64,000 nucleotides of DNA from Phycisphaeraceae bacterium (GTDB taxonomy: Bacteria; Planctomycetota; Phycisphaerae; Phycisphaerales; UBA1924). The position numbers and the translations under genes are program-made. Position 1 is the stretch's first letter, and each line of letters starts with the position of its first letter. Location of the stretch: contig JAHBXF010000002.1 of the NCBI GenBank assembly GCA_019636615.1, positions 1,552,001 to 1,616,000 on the forward strand. The letters are read 5' to 3'. Positions 55,262 through 63,836 of this stretch are shown in pieces. The notes below the pieces were generated by a model. The model had not been told where the DNA came from and searched no databases. It worked only from the letters and a program-made list of their open reading frames with translations.

Positions 55262-56089
55262 TTACCGCTCGTCGGTAGACACGCTCTGGCCGCCCGGCGC
55301 GCCCCGCGGGATGGGCAGCAGCGCGCGAACGCCGCGGCGGTATCGCAGATAGGCCTCGCCGTGCTCGGCGATGAGGTCGCGCTCTTCAAACCAGATGCCC
55401 ATGAAGATGTACCCGGTGGTCATGACGGCGAAGAAGAGGTGCCCCACCGTCATGTGAGGGGTCGCCCAGAACGCGATGAGAAAGCCGACCATGAGCGGGT
55501 GACGCACAAGTTTGTATGGCCCCGCCAGGCGGAAGCCCACGGGCGTCTGCGGGCGGCCGGTGTACCGCAGCCACACCTGCCGCAGCCCGAAGAGATCAAA
55601 GTGATTGATGACGAACGAACTGAAGAGCACAAGCCCCCAGCCCGCGAGTGAAAGGCCCGTGATGGCCGCGGCGGGCACGGGGTCGGCCACGCGCCAGACC
55701 GTCGCGGGAACGGGCCTCCAGAGCAGAAAGACCGCCAGCAGAGAGAGACTCGCGGCGATGACGAACGTGCTGCGTTCGATCGCGTGCGGGATGATGCGCA
55801 CCCACCATCGCTTGAAAGCGGGGCGGGCCATGACCGTGTGCTGAACAACAAAGAGGCTCAGCAGCAGCGTGTTGAAGAGCAGCGAGGGCACGGGCGGCCC
55901 CGCCTCGCCCGAGTTGATGGTCTTGGCAACAAACCATCCCCCCACCCACGCGACCGCGTACAGCAGGGTCACAAAGAAGAGCGCGTACGCCGCGAGGCCG
56001 TACACGAGCGTGCCGATGCGCTGAGGCCGGTCTGTGATGCCCTGGGCCATGATCGAGAAAGGACACTGCGAACCTGTTGTCTGAGACAT
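55262..56089 (-). CDS. MddA-like methanethiol S-methyltransferase / isoprenylcysteine methyltransferase family
   Basis: A 275-residue polytopic membrane methyltransferase. Five or so hydrophobic segments are visible, plus the family hallmark at the C-terminus (GPYKLVRHPLMVGFLIAFWA, then WFEERDLIAEHGEAYLRYR) that binds S-adenosylmethionine and the active site. Closest to MddA, which methylates methanethiol to dimethyl sulfide, but isoprenylcysteine methyltransferase-like substrates are possible. ATG 56089 is chosen over a longer open frame. A TetR gene is encoded divergently upstream. Confidence 0.82.
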   Translation of the reverse strand: MSQTTGSQCPFSIMAQGITDRPQRIGTLVYGLAAYALFFVTLLYAVAWVGGWFVAKTINSGEAGPPVPSLLFNTLLLSLFVVQHTVMARPAFKRWWVRIIPHAIERSTFVIAASLSLLAVFLLWRPVPATVWRVADPVPAAAITGLSLAGWGLVLFSSFVINHFDLFGLRQVWLRYTGRPQTPVGFRLAGPYKLVRHPLMVGFLIAFWATPHMTVGHLFFAVMTTGYIFMGIWFEERDLIAEHGEAYLRYRRGVRALLPIPRGAPGGQSVSTDER

Positions 56090-56139
56090 CGGATACCCTC
56101 CACTGTGTTCTTCGCAGAAAGCGTTGGCGCGTGCGAACT

Positions 56140-56433
56140 TCAGGCCGCGACGCAGGAGTGCAGCGGGCACAGCGCCCGCGCGGATTGATGATGGATGCTG
56201 ATGCTTCTGTGCGCCACGGGCGACAGTCGCACCTGCCGCAGCGCGTCGAGCAGCGACCAGTCGGCCGCGAAGATGTACGCCCTGCACGCCCCGTGTCGGC
56301 GCACGCCCCGCAGCGCGGCGGCGAGTATCTGCCGCGGGCCCGCGCGCCAGCGGGGGGCGTCCGTCCGCGGTTCAATGATCAACACCAGCGCTGGCTGGCG
56401 CCGGGTCGCCCTTGTTGTGATCGTTGTGTTCAT
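56140..56433 (-). CDS. questionable small ORF upstream of the MddA-like gene
   Basis: A 97-residue Arg/Ala-rich frame (MNTTITTRATRRQPALVLII) on the same strand and 50 bp before the MddA-like gene. It has an ATG but no convincing ribosome-binding site, and composition fits a chance ORF in GC-rich DNA. Kept because it is in the right place and orientation to be cotranscribed. Confidence 0.25.
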   Translation of the reverse strand: MNTTITTRATRRQPALVLIIEPRTDAPRWRAGPRQILAAALRGVRRHGACRAYIFAADWSLLDALRQVRLSPVAHRSISIHHQSARALCPLHSCVAA

Positions 56434-56575
56434 GCTGGGCTCTTGTGGTTGTGCGGGTTAGCGGGGCCCTGGCACTTCTGGCGGGGCTGTGGTCCAGCCG
56501 GCCCGCGTGGCAACGGCCCGGTGCTCTGGGCCCGTTGTGTGCGGGGAATAAGATGCACGCGGCCCCCGGAGGCTG

Positions 56576-56592
56576 GTGTACTGCCGGTACAC
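56576..56592. promoter_or_regulatory. inverted repeat, probable TetR operator
   Basis: GTGTAC-TGCCG-GTACAC is a perfect 6-5-6 inverted repeat about 60 bp before the TetR gene, with another half-site GTGTAC near 56611. Position and symmetry fit autoregulation by the TetR protein and possibly control of the divergent methyltransferase operon. Confidence 0.5.
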
Positions 56593-56651
56593 TTGGCAAC
56601 AATCGTGGTGTACTTGAGGTTAACCACCGCCGGAGCAACTCAGGAGGCCCG

Positions 56652-57221
56652 ATGGCGACATCAACACGCGACAGGTTGATCGAATCGGGCGCGGAACTCT
56701 TCTTTCAGCACGGGTTTCAATCGGTGGGCCTCGACCAGATCCTGGAGCGGGTCGGCATCACCAAGACGGCCTTCTACAAGCACTTCGCGAGCAAAGACGA
56801 CCTGATCATCGCTGTGCTCGAGAAGCGCGACGGCGACGACATGCAGACCATCCTCGCCGACATGCGGACCAGAGGCGGGGAAGATCCACGGGCCCAGATC
56901 CTCGCGCTCTTTGACCACCTCGATGTCTGGTTTCGTCAGCCGGAGTTTCGCGGGTGCCTCTTCATGAACGCCGCGACCGAGTTCCCGCTGCAGACCCACC
57001 CCATCCACATCGCGGCATCGCGACATGGCGCCCGCATCGCCGCGGTGCTCAAGGGTCTGGCGGTGCGCATGCAGGTCCGAGATCCCGATACGACCACCCG
57101 GCAACTCATGCTGCTCTTCGCCGGTGCGATCGCGGCCCGTCATATGGATGGAGACCTGAGCGCGGCGAAAACCGCGCGTGAAGCCGCGGACCTGCTGCTG
57201 AGCAGCGGCCGTGCCCCGTGA
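56652..57221 (+). CDS. TetR-family transcriptional regulator
   Basis: A 189-residue repressor. The N-terminal HTH is typical (RDRLIESGAELFFQHGFQSV, then RVGITKTAFYKHFASKDDLI). The C-terminal ligand domain has FRQPEFRGCLFMNAATEF, a pattern seen in TetR_C_11-like regulators of small-molecule or thiol-stress genes. AGGAGG precedes ATG 56652. Probably represses itself through the upstream palindrome and may regulate the MddA-like gene (inference). Confidence 0.9.
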   Translation: MATSTRDRLIESGAELFFQHGFQSVGLDQILERVGITKTAFYKHFASKDDLIIAVLEKRDGDDMQTILADMRTRGGEDPRAQILALFDHLDVWFRQPEFRGCLFMNAATEFPLQTHPIHIAASRHGARIAAVLKGLAVRMQVRDPDTTTRQLMLLFAGAIAARHMDGDLSAAKTAREAADLLLSSGRAP

Positions 57222-57483
57222 GAATCTCGGCATGTGCGGTCTGGCATGGGCCCATAACGAAAAGACTGCCCAATTCCTGAACAGAATGCAGCGCGCGGAG
57301 AATTCGCAGCGTAGAATCGTGTTGGCGACGGTTCGTTACTCCGTCGCTGCCGGGAGAGAGTCCAGACCATTCTTCGGTGTGTTGCTCTCGTCACCCTCGG
57401 CTCTGTTTGTCCGCCCGCGTTCCGCCGGGGGCGGATTCGGATCTTGCCGGGGTCCGTTTCGGACCCACTGATAGAGAGAGACA

Positions 57484-58017
57484 ATGATGAAGAAGACGAC
57501 CCTTGCGTTGCTCGCCGCTGCGGGCATGGCCTCCGCTGCTTCCGCCGCTGTTCTGAATGTCGACCTCGCCGGCTGGCAGGCCGAGGGCGGCTACCTGAAC
57601 CCGGGCAACACCAGCCTGATCGTTTCCCTGCCCATCGGCACGACGATCGACTCGATCTCCTTCGTGATCGATTTCGACGCGCTCGGCGAATCCTGGCGCT
57701 CTGAACTCGTCCTCTCTGTGAACGACAGCACCACCGGTGATTTCTGGGACTTCAACCCCGGTGTCGGCATCAACAGCCCCGGCAACTTTGTCGGCGCGGG
57801 CAACTTCCCTGACCCGGCCCTCTTCGGCTCGGGCCCCTTCACCCTCACCACGGGTGATCTGTTCATCACCGTGTACGAATCGTTCAACGATGCCGGCATC
57901 GACTCGGTGATCAACAGCGGCACGCTGACGATCAACTACACCGTGCCCACCCCCGCCACGGCGGGCATGCTGGCCCTCGGCGGCCTCTTCGCCGCCCGTC
58001 GCCGCCGCATCGGCTGA
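57484..58017 (+). CDS. PEP-CTERM sorting protein
   Basis: A 177-residue secreted protein: signal peptide (MMKKTTLALLAAAGMASAAS, cleavage near ASAAS-AA), a strand-rich mature region, and a C-terminal PEP-CTERM tail (VPTPATAGMLALGGLFAARR) with the sorting motif, hydrophobic helix and Arg cluster. It should be processed and anchored by an exosortase. AGAGAG precedes the ATG; a perfect hairpin GGGTCCG-TTT-CGGACCC lies just upstream at about 57452-57468. Confidence 0.85.
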   Translation: MMKKTTLALLAAAGMASAASAAVLNVDLAGWQAEGGYLNPGNTSLIVSLPIGTTIDSISFVIDFDALGESWRSELVLSVNDSTTGDFWDFNPGVGINSPGNFVGAGNFPDPALFGSGPFTLTTGDLFITVYESFNDAGIDSVINSGTLTINYTVPTPATAGMLALGGLFAARRRRIG

Positions 58018-58050
58018 TCGCAGCACGACCACGCATCTGAACTTGCTCCG

Positions 58051-58085
58051 CGCGGCCTCGGGTGCACCCCGGGGTCGCGTTTTTC
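58051..58085 (+). terminator. terminator of the PEP-CTERM gene
   Basis: A GC-rich hairpin from CGCGGCCTCGGG to CCCCGGGGTCGCG (with a few mismatches) is followed by TTTTTCTG, 34 bp after the stop. It also separates this gene from the convergent exporter operon. Confidence 0.65.
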
Positions 58086-58113
58086 TGTTCACCGGCGTGC
58101 ACGACGCGATGCC

Positions 58114-59166
58114 TCACCCGCCGCGCGGCATGCCCTCGACAAACACATCGACCGCCTGCCCCGGGAAGATGGGCGAGTCAGGGTGGGTGACGACACGGAA
58201 GACCACGTCGATCACGCGCGTGTCCACGCGTTCGATGTTCGAGCCCGAGAGGTCTGACTTGGGACGGGCAAAGGGCTCGATGCGGACCAGTTCGAGCGGG
58301 ATATCACTCATGATCGCGCCGCGGGTGCGGGCGATGGCCCGGGGGGCCTTGCCGATGAGGGCGATGTCTTCTTCATCGACCTGCGCGCGGACGTGCAACT
58401 GGCGCAGGTCGCCGATGACAAAGGCGGGGCGGGCGCCGTCGGTCGGGGCGTACTCACCGGGCTCGACCTGGCGACGCAGCACGGTTCCTTCGCGCGGGGC
58501 GCGAACGGTGAGGCGATCGACCAACACCTGCAACGCCTCAACCTCTGCTTTGAGCAGCGCGAGCCTCGCCTGAGATACGGCGAGATCCGGCTGCCAGCCG
58601 CCGGCCATGAGCCTGTCGAGCGCGGCGACGGCCGCATCAAAGTCTGCCTTGGCGGCCGCCGCGTCGAACGTGGCCTGTGAGATATTGCGGTCGGTGCCTG
58701 CCCCGCGACCGCGTGCCTCGGTGATCAGTCGCAGTTGTTCATCGCGGTCTTGCATGACAGCGCGGGCCCGCTCGACGGCGGCCTGCAACTGGGGAATATC
58801 CTCAGCGCGGGGCAGGGCGTGCCATCGGGCGATCTCGGCCTCGCCCCCGGCCACCGCCGCGCGGGCGCGGATGAGGTCGGCCTCAAGCCGTCGTCCGTCG
58901 AGTTTGAAGAGTGGGGTGCCGGCCTCAACACGGTCATTGACGTCGGCGTAGACCTCCATGACCAGCGCAGCCTCTGGGGCGACGACAGAGACATTCTTCC
59001 CGGCAGGCTCCACGATGCCCAGCGAAGCCACACCCATCGCAAAAGGGTTGACCGATGGTGGCCTGGCGAGTGGAACCTGCGGGGGCTTCTCGTTGCCCAG
59101 CACGACAGCCCACACGCCAACGCACAGCCCGGCGACGGAGAGGATGATGGTGGCCCAGCGGATCAT
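58114..59166 (-). CDS. HlyD/DevB-like membrane-fusion protein of an ABC exporter
   Basis: A 350-residue periplasmic adaptor: N-terminal membrane anchor (MIRWATIILSVAGLCVGVWA), lipoyl-like half (VVAPEAALVMEVYADVNDRV), a long helical hairpin rich in Ala/Arg (about 90-200), then the second lipoyl half (VRAPREGTVLRRQVEPGEYA) and beta-barrel domain. It couples the permease to an outer-membrane channel. An alternative TTG start at 59244 would overlap the permease gene; 59166 fits the membrane anchor better, though it lacks a clear ribosome-binding site. Confidence 0.85.
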   Translation of the reverse strand: MIRWATIILSVAGLCVGVWAVVLGNEKPPQVPLARPPSVNPFAMGVASLGIVEPAGKNVSVVAPEAALVMEVYADVNDRVEAGTPLFKLDGRRLEADLIRARAAVAGGEAEIARWHALPRAEDIPQLQAAVERARAVMQDRDEQLRLITEARGRGAGTDRNISQATFDAAAAKADFDAAVAALDRLMAGGWQPDLAVSQARLALLKAEVEALQVLVDRLTVRAPREGTVLRRQVEPGEYAPTDGARPAFVIGDLRQLHVRAQVDEEDIALIGKAPRAIARTRGAIMSDIPLELVRIEPFARPKSDLSGSNIERVDTRVIDVVFRVVTHPDSPIFPGQAVDVFVEGMPRGG

Positions 59167-59230
59167 GCGGAGAGGGTATCGCCAGAGAATCGACTGTACC
59201 TTTGCAGGCAGACACGCTGGAGATGACTGA

Positions 59231-60364
59231 TCACGCCCCGCCAAAAACGCTGCCCGGTGAAACCTTGATGACCTTGCGGATGCTCAGGAAACTCCCCAGG
59301 CCGATGGTCAGCAGCGTGGCCACGAATGAGCCCGCGAGGAGTTGCCAGGGGAGCACCGCCGAGAGTTCGCTCTCGGCCTTTTTGGCCGCGATGGTGAAGG
59401 CCCCCGCCGCGCCGGCGCCGATGCCGTAGCCGACGACGCCGACGATCATGGCCTGCACAAGCACCATGCCCACGAGCGTGCGGGTGCGCGTGCCCAGCGC
59501 CTTGAGCACAGCGAAGTGGCGGATGTTCTCCGACGTGAACTGGTAGAAGATCGAGGCCGACAAGAGCAGCCCCACCACGAAACCCAGCGCGATGGTGATG
59601 CCGAAGTTCACGCCGATGCCCGTGGCCACCACGATGAACGATTTGGTGCGCCGGCTGAACTCCTCGGGCGTCAGCGCGATCACGTCTTCCATTGAACTGA
59701 TGGCGCGCTGAACCTCCCGCACGTCGGCCCCGGGCCGAACCTTGGCCAGAATGAAACTGATGCGCTCGCGCCCCACCGGCGAATATCGCACGGCGTTGTC
59801 GAATGTCGTGTAGATGATCGCGTTGCTCTCGAAGCCCTTCTTCGCCCGGCAGAAGCCGACGATCACCGCCCGGGAGTCATTGATTTTGATCACCTCGCCG
59901 AGTCTCGGGTTGTTGAGCATCGCCCGAGAGCCGTTCTCGACGATGATCGCGTCGGGGATCCACAGGTCCTCGATGCGCCCCTCGATCATCTCGGCGGGCC
60001 TGCCCACCAGCGTGTTGCGCGGTATCCCCAGCACCTGCACCCGCTTGAACGTGTTGTTGTTCAGTTCCGTCACGGCGTAGGCCGTGAAGAAGGGCTCGGC
60101 CCACAGCACGCCCGGCGCCGACCGCACCCGCGAGAGTTTCTGGTCTGAGAGTGGGCGGTACTCTGCCACCCAGGGTGTGTCGGGGTCCATCACCCACAGG
60201 TCCGGTTGGTTGACGTTCTGCAGCGGGCCCGTCGCCTGGTTGAGCAGGCCCAGGAAGATGGCCCCCTGCTGGTTCATGAGCAGCGCGGCGAAAGCCAGGC
60301 CCATCACCAGCGTGAGGTACTTCGTGCGGTCGCCGAACAGCATTCGCAGCGCGACATGGATCAT
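59231..60364 (-). CDS. FtsX/DevC-like ABC transporter permease
   Basis: A 377-residue permease with a first membrane helix (MIHVALRMLFGDRTKYLTLV, then LAFAALLMNQQGAIFLGLL), a large periplasmic MacB-type domain (about 45-255) and three C-terminal helices (VNFGITIALGFVVGLLLSAS; GMVLVQAMIVGVVGYGIGAG; LLAGSFVATLLTIGLGSFLS). Layout is that of DevC/FtsX-like exporters. It pairs with the adaptor downstream; the ATPase (DevA) is not adjacent. Confidence 0.88.
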   Translation of the reverse strand: MIHVALRMLFGDRTKYLTLVMGLAFAALLMNQQGAIFLGLLNQATGPLQNVNQPDLWVMDPDTPWVAEYRPLSDQKLSRVRSAPGVLWAEPFFTAYAVTELNNNTFKRVQVLGIPRNTLVGRPAEMIEGRIEDLWIPDAIIVENGSRAMLNNPRLGEVIKINDSRAVIVGFCRAKKGFESNAIIYTTFDNAVRYSPVGRERISFILAKVRPGADVREVQRAISSMEDVIALTPEEFSRRTKSFIVVATGIGVNFGITIALGFVVGLLLSASIFYQFTSENIRHFAVLKALGTRTRTLVGMVLVQAMIVGVVGYGIGAGAAGAFTIAAKKAESELSAVLPWQLLAGSFVATLLTIGLGSFLSIRKVIKVSPGSVFGGA

Positions 60365-60407
60365 GCGTGCGGCGCAGCCGCCGCAAGAGAAGGTTACGCC
60401 CCTGTCT

Positions 60408-61169
60408 TCAGGCGCGTAGAAGCCCGTACCGGAGGATGCACCAGAGCGCCCTGACGCCGTCTCGCCAGGTGATCTTCTTCCCCTCGTCGTAGGTGCGCCC
60501 CGCGTAACTCACGGCGACCTCATACACGCGGCTCGGGCGCGTGCCCGCCCCCTCCGGCAGCCTGGCACGCGCGATCCTGGCGATGAGTTCGATCTCCACG
60601 CCGAAGCGTTCTTCTCGCAGGGATAAGCCCCGGGCGACTTCGCTGGTAAAGGCCTTGGTGCAGCATTCCACGTCGGTGAGGTTCAGGTTGGTCGCCATGT
60701 TGCAGGCGGTGGTGATGATGCCGTTGGCCACGCGGTGCCAGTAATACAGCACCCGATGGGTCTGGCCGATGAAGCGCGACCCGATCACCGCGTCGGCGCG
60801 CCCGTCGAGGATGGGTGCGAGCACGGCGGCGTGGTCGGCCGGGTCATACTCAAGGTCGGCGTCATGGATCAGCAGCACATCCGCCCCGTGTTCCAGGGCG
60901 TGCGCCATCGCCGTGCGGATCGCCGCGCCCTTGCCGCGGTTGGCGGGGTGAGTCAGCAGGGTGATTTCTCCCCGCTCGTGCATGGGCCTCAGCGCCGCGG
61001 CAGTGCCGTCGCTCGAACCATCGTCAACAACGATCACGTGCGCGCTCGATGCGTGCGCCGCCAAGACGCGGCCGATAGAGGCCGCGGCCCATCGGGCCTC
61101 GTTGTACACCGGGATGAGCACGGCGATGCGCACGGGTGAGGGCACAGAATACGCGCCGGCCGCCCGCAA
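60408..61169 (-). CDS. family 2 glycosyltransferase
   Basis: A 253-residue GT2 enzyme of the dolichol-phosphate-mannose/undecaprenyl type: RIAVLIPVYNEARWAAASI, VIVVDDGSSDGTAAAL, GKGAAIRTAMAH and the DXD-type VLLIHDADLEYDP are intact. No C-terminal membrane span, so probably a soluble, membrane-associated sugar transferase for glycolipid precursors. TTG 61169 is used here; GTG 61145 or 61133 are possible. Five bp after mutY. Confidence 0.9.
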   Translation of the reverse strand: MRAAGAYSVPSPVRIAVLIPVYNEARWAAASIGRVLAAHASSAHVIVVDDGSSDGTAAALRPMHERGEITLLTHPANRGKGAAIRTAMAHALEHGADVLLIHDADLEYDPADHAAVLAPILDGRADAVIGSRFIGQTHRVLYYWHRVANGIITTACNMATNLNLTDVECCTKAFTSEVARGLSLREERFGVEIELIARIARARLPEGAGTRPSRVYEVAVSYAGRTYDEGKKITWRDGVRALWCILRYGLLRA

Positions 61170-61173
61170 GGCT

Positions 61174-62325
61174 TCAGCCGCCCAGCAGGATGCGACGCTG
61201 GGGGGTCGAGAGCCCGACGCGTTCCAGTTCCTCCGCCGTGAGCCATCGGCGCGAGGCTGGCGGCACCGTGTGACCGCCCCGGGGCCACACGGCCGGGGCG
61301 GATGCGCGCCGCGATCGTGTCGAAGAAGACCGAACTGCCCTTCCGGCCCACACTTCGAATGTGATCACCCGATGGGTGAGTCTGCGTTCGAACGAGTCAC
61401 ACAAGGTGAGCCTACCCCACGCGGCCACGCCTTCAGGGCCACACAGCCAGCGGGCGATCTTCCCTCGCTCGCCGGGCAGAGATTCGATGGTCGGTGCCTG
61501 CCAGAGGCCGCCCCAGAGACCTGCCGCGGGGCGTTGTTCAACCAGCACCCGCCCCTGACCATCGCGCACCAACAGGCAGACATGCAGGAGGGCGGTGCTG
61601 GTTGTCCGCGTTTTGGCAGGGGGAATGAGGTCCTGAAGGCCAGCACGATGAGCCGCGCATCGCGTCTTGAGAGGGCACGAATCACAGCGTGGCCGGCCCG
61701 GCGTGCAGACGGTGGCGCCCAGTTCCATCAGACCCTCGTTGAGCGGGCCGGCGGCATCCCCCGCGGCCGAGGCCAACGCCCGGGCACGCGCCCACACCCA
61801 CCGCTGATTGTCAGGGGTGGTCGAGGCTCCATCTCGGGCCCAGAGCCGCATGAGCACGCGCGAGACATTGCCGTCCACAATGGGCTCTGGCAGGCCAAAC
61901 GCGATCGAGGCGATCGCACCGGCCGTGTATCGGCCAACGCCGGGCAGCGCGAGAATCTCAGCAGGTGAGGCGGGGAACCGCCCGTCATGGCGTGCCATGA
62001 TCTCGCGCGCCGCCCGGTGAAGGAGCCGCGCCCGCCTGTAATAGCCAAGGCCAGACCACGCCGCGAGCACCCGCGACTCTTCCGCCTGCGCCAGGTGCGC
62101 CACGGTGGGAAACTGGGCCATGAATCGAACAAACCGATCCGTCACCCTGGAAACCTGCGTTTGCTGGAGCATGAGTTCGCTGACGAGGCAGGCGTAGGGG
62201 CATCGGCCTCCGCGGGCATCGGTCGCGCGTCTCCAGGGCAGGTCGCGGGCGTGGCGTGCAAACCAATCGACCACCGCCCCAGCCACCGCGTGATCGTTGG
62301 GGCCCCCGGCCTGATCACGGGCCAT
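61174..62325 (-). CDS. mutY: adenine DNA glycosylase MutY
   Basis: A 383-residue base-excision enzyme that removes A opposite 8-oxo-G. HhH-GPD core: WFARHARDLPWRRATDARGG, ELMLQQTQVSRV, LPGVGRYTAGAIASIAF and catalytic Asp in IVDGNVSRVLMRL. The four iron-sulfur Cys are spaced C-x6-C-x2-C-x5-C (CTPGRPRCDSCPLKTRC). The C-terminal NUDIX-like mismatch-recognition domain follows (VCLLVRDGQGRVLVEQRP). Overlaps the Nfu-N gene by 11 nt. Confidence 0.95.
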   Translation of the reverse strand: MARDQAGGPNDHAVAGAVVDWFARHARDLPWRRATDARGGRCPYACLVSELMLQQTQVSRVTDRFVRFMAQFPTVAHLAQAEESRVLAAWSGLGYYRRARLLHRAAREIMARHDGRFPASPAEILALPGVGRYTAGAIASIAFGLPEPIVDGNVSRVLMRLWARDGASTTPDNQRWVWARARALASAAGDAAGPLNEGLMELGATVCTPGRPRCDSCPLKTRCAAHRAGLQDLIPPAKTRTTSTALLHVCLLVRDGQGRVLVEQRPAAGLWGGLWQAPTIESLPGERGKIARWLCGPEGVAAWGRLTLCDSFERRLTHRVITFEVWAGRAVRSSSTRSRRASAPAVWPRGGHTVPPASRRWLTAEELERVGLSTPQRRILLGG

Positions 62326-62599
62326 CCGGCGAACTCCAGTTTTTCAGCAGCGCGGCAACGTCATGCCTGACTTGTTTCCAGGGGGCATCCTTCGTTTTGC
62401 CGATCGTGATCCAGCCGTCATGGATGAGGATGTTGGAGACGCCGGGCACCGCCATGAGGGCCGCGCCGAGAGGATCTTCGCGGGCTTGTTCCGGGCGCGT
62501 GTAACCGCGTGGCCCGGCGGGTGAGGGGGAGGGGGACACGATGCACTTGATCGCGTTGGGGTTGGGGGTGGCCACAAACTCGGTGACGGTGTATCCCAT
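62315..62599 (-). CDS. Nfu/NifU N-terminal domain protein
   Basis: A 94-residue protein matching the Nfu_N scaffold-associated domain (TVTEFVATPNPNAIKCIVSP, later PLGAALMAVPGVSNILIHDG, ITIGKTKDAPWK). No CxxC NifU C-terminal domain is attached. ATG 62599 preferred to the earlier frame start. It overlaps mutY, an iron-sulfur enzyme, so a shared role in cluster supply is possible (inference). Confidence 0.75.
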   Translation of the reverse strand: MGYTVTEFVATPNPNAIKCIVSPSPSPAGPRGYTRPEQAREDPLGAALMAVPGVSNILIHDGWITIGKTKDAPWKQVRHDVAALLKNWSSPDGP

Positions 62600-62831
62600 A
62601 CGGCACAGAGAGCGTACCCCCACAGGGGCGGCGCGGCGGGCGAACCAGAGGGGAGAGAACGCGTAATCCCGCCACGAAGTGCGCAGGAAACTGCCTGCGG
62701 GGCGATCGCGGCGAATAAACTAGGTGTGTACCCCGGAGAGGGCCGAAGAAATGAACACGCCCCCGAAAGACCCGGTGGGCGGCCGGGGCTGATGGACGGG
62801 GCGAGCGAACCCGCCTGAAGGGAGAGACAGG

Positions 62832-63761
62832 TTGTACCTGAGCGAACGAATCCGAAGCCTGCTTGAACGTCTCTCGACGTACGAGGGGTGGGAGGTCGCG
62901 CTCGAGATCGGCCTGATCTGGATCCTGGTCTTTGCCATCTTCCGGTTTGTTCAGGGAACGCGAGCCGCCGGTGCGCTCAAAGGGCTTCTGCTGCTCTTGA
63001 TCCTCATCACGGTGATCAGCCGTGTGCTGGGCGGCACGGGGCAGTTCCAGCGCCTCGGGCTGCTGCACGACCGTTTCCTGGCCCTGGCCGCCGTGGGGCT
63101 CATCGTGATCTTTCAGCCCGAACTGCGCCGGGCCCTGGTGCGTCTGGGCGAAACCCCCTTCTTCCGAACCACACCCAAGGACATCCGCTTCGTGGTCGAC
63201 CAGATCGCCGACGCGGCGGACTACCTCTCCCGCGCCAAGTTCGGCGCGTTGATCGTGGTGGAGCGGCAGATCGGCCTGGCCGGGCTCATCGAGGGCGGCA
63301 CGGTGCTCAACGCCGAACTCTCGTCGCGGCTGCTGCAGACGATCTTCTTCCCCGGTTCGGCCCTGCACGATCTGGCCGTGGTGGTGCGTGGGCGCACCAT
63401 CCACTCGGCGAGTGTGCAGTTGCCGCTGGCCGAGCCCAGCGACATGCCGCAAGACTCCCTGGGCTCTCGCCACAGGGCCGCCGTGGGCCTGAGCAAAGAG
63501 TGCGACGCGCTGATCGTGGTGGTGAGCGAAGAGACGGGCGCGATCCGCATCGCCGAGCGGGGCGTGCTCTCGAAACGCATGAAAGTCGAAGAGTTCCGCG
63601 CCGAGTTCGAGCGACGGCTGGCCAAACCACCCCGCTCCACCGCCAAAGCCCGTCAGGCCGCCGCCGAGGTTCCCGCCCCCGGCGAGCCCCAGGAGCCCGG
63701 CGAGGAACCCGGTGAGCAACTGCTCCACAACTCCGACGTGGAGCACGCGGCACGCCGGTGA
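62832..63761 (+). CDS. cdaA: CdaA-type diadenylate cyclase
   Basis: A 309-residue enzyme making cyclic di-AMP. N-terminal membrane helices (EVALEIGLIWILVFAIFRFV; GALKGLLLLLILITVISRVL; RFLALAAVGLIVIFQPELRR) are followed by a DAC domain (about 120-250): AKFGALIVVERQIGLAGLIE, SRLLQTIFFPGSALHDLAVV, the conserved LGSRHRAAVGLSK and VVSEETGAIRIAERG. The usual DGA motif reads DLA, keeping Asp but replacing Gly by Leu. A Pro/Glu-rich tail follows. TTG 62832 follows GGGAGAG. Next gene encodes a YbbR/CdaR-type partner. Confidence 0.93.
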   Translation: MYLSERIRSLLERLSTYEGWEVALEIGLIWILVFAIFRFVQGTRAAGALKGLLLLLILITVISRVLGGTGQFQRLGLLHDRFLALAAVGLIVIFQPELRRALVRLGETPFFRTTPKDIRFVVDQIADAADYLSRAKFGALIVVERQIGLAGLIEGGTVLNAELSSRLLQTIFFPGSALHDLAVVVRGRTIHSASVQLPLAEPSDMPQDSLGSRHRAAVGLSKECDALIVVVSEETGAIRIAERGVLSKRMKVEEFRAEFERRLAKPPRSTAKARQAAAEVPAPGEPQEPGEEPGEQLLHNSDVEHAARR

Positions 63762-63836
63762 ACGACCACGCGGCACAGAGACGGGCGATCGTGCGGGAAT
63801 CGAAGACGCACCCCGGGTGCGGAGGAGCGGCTGGGC

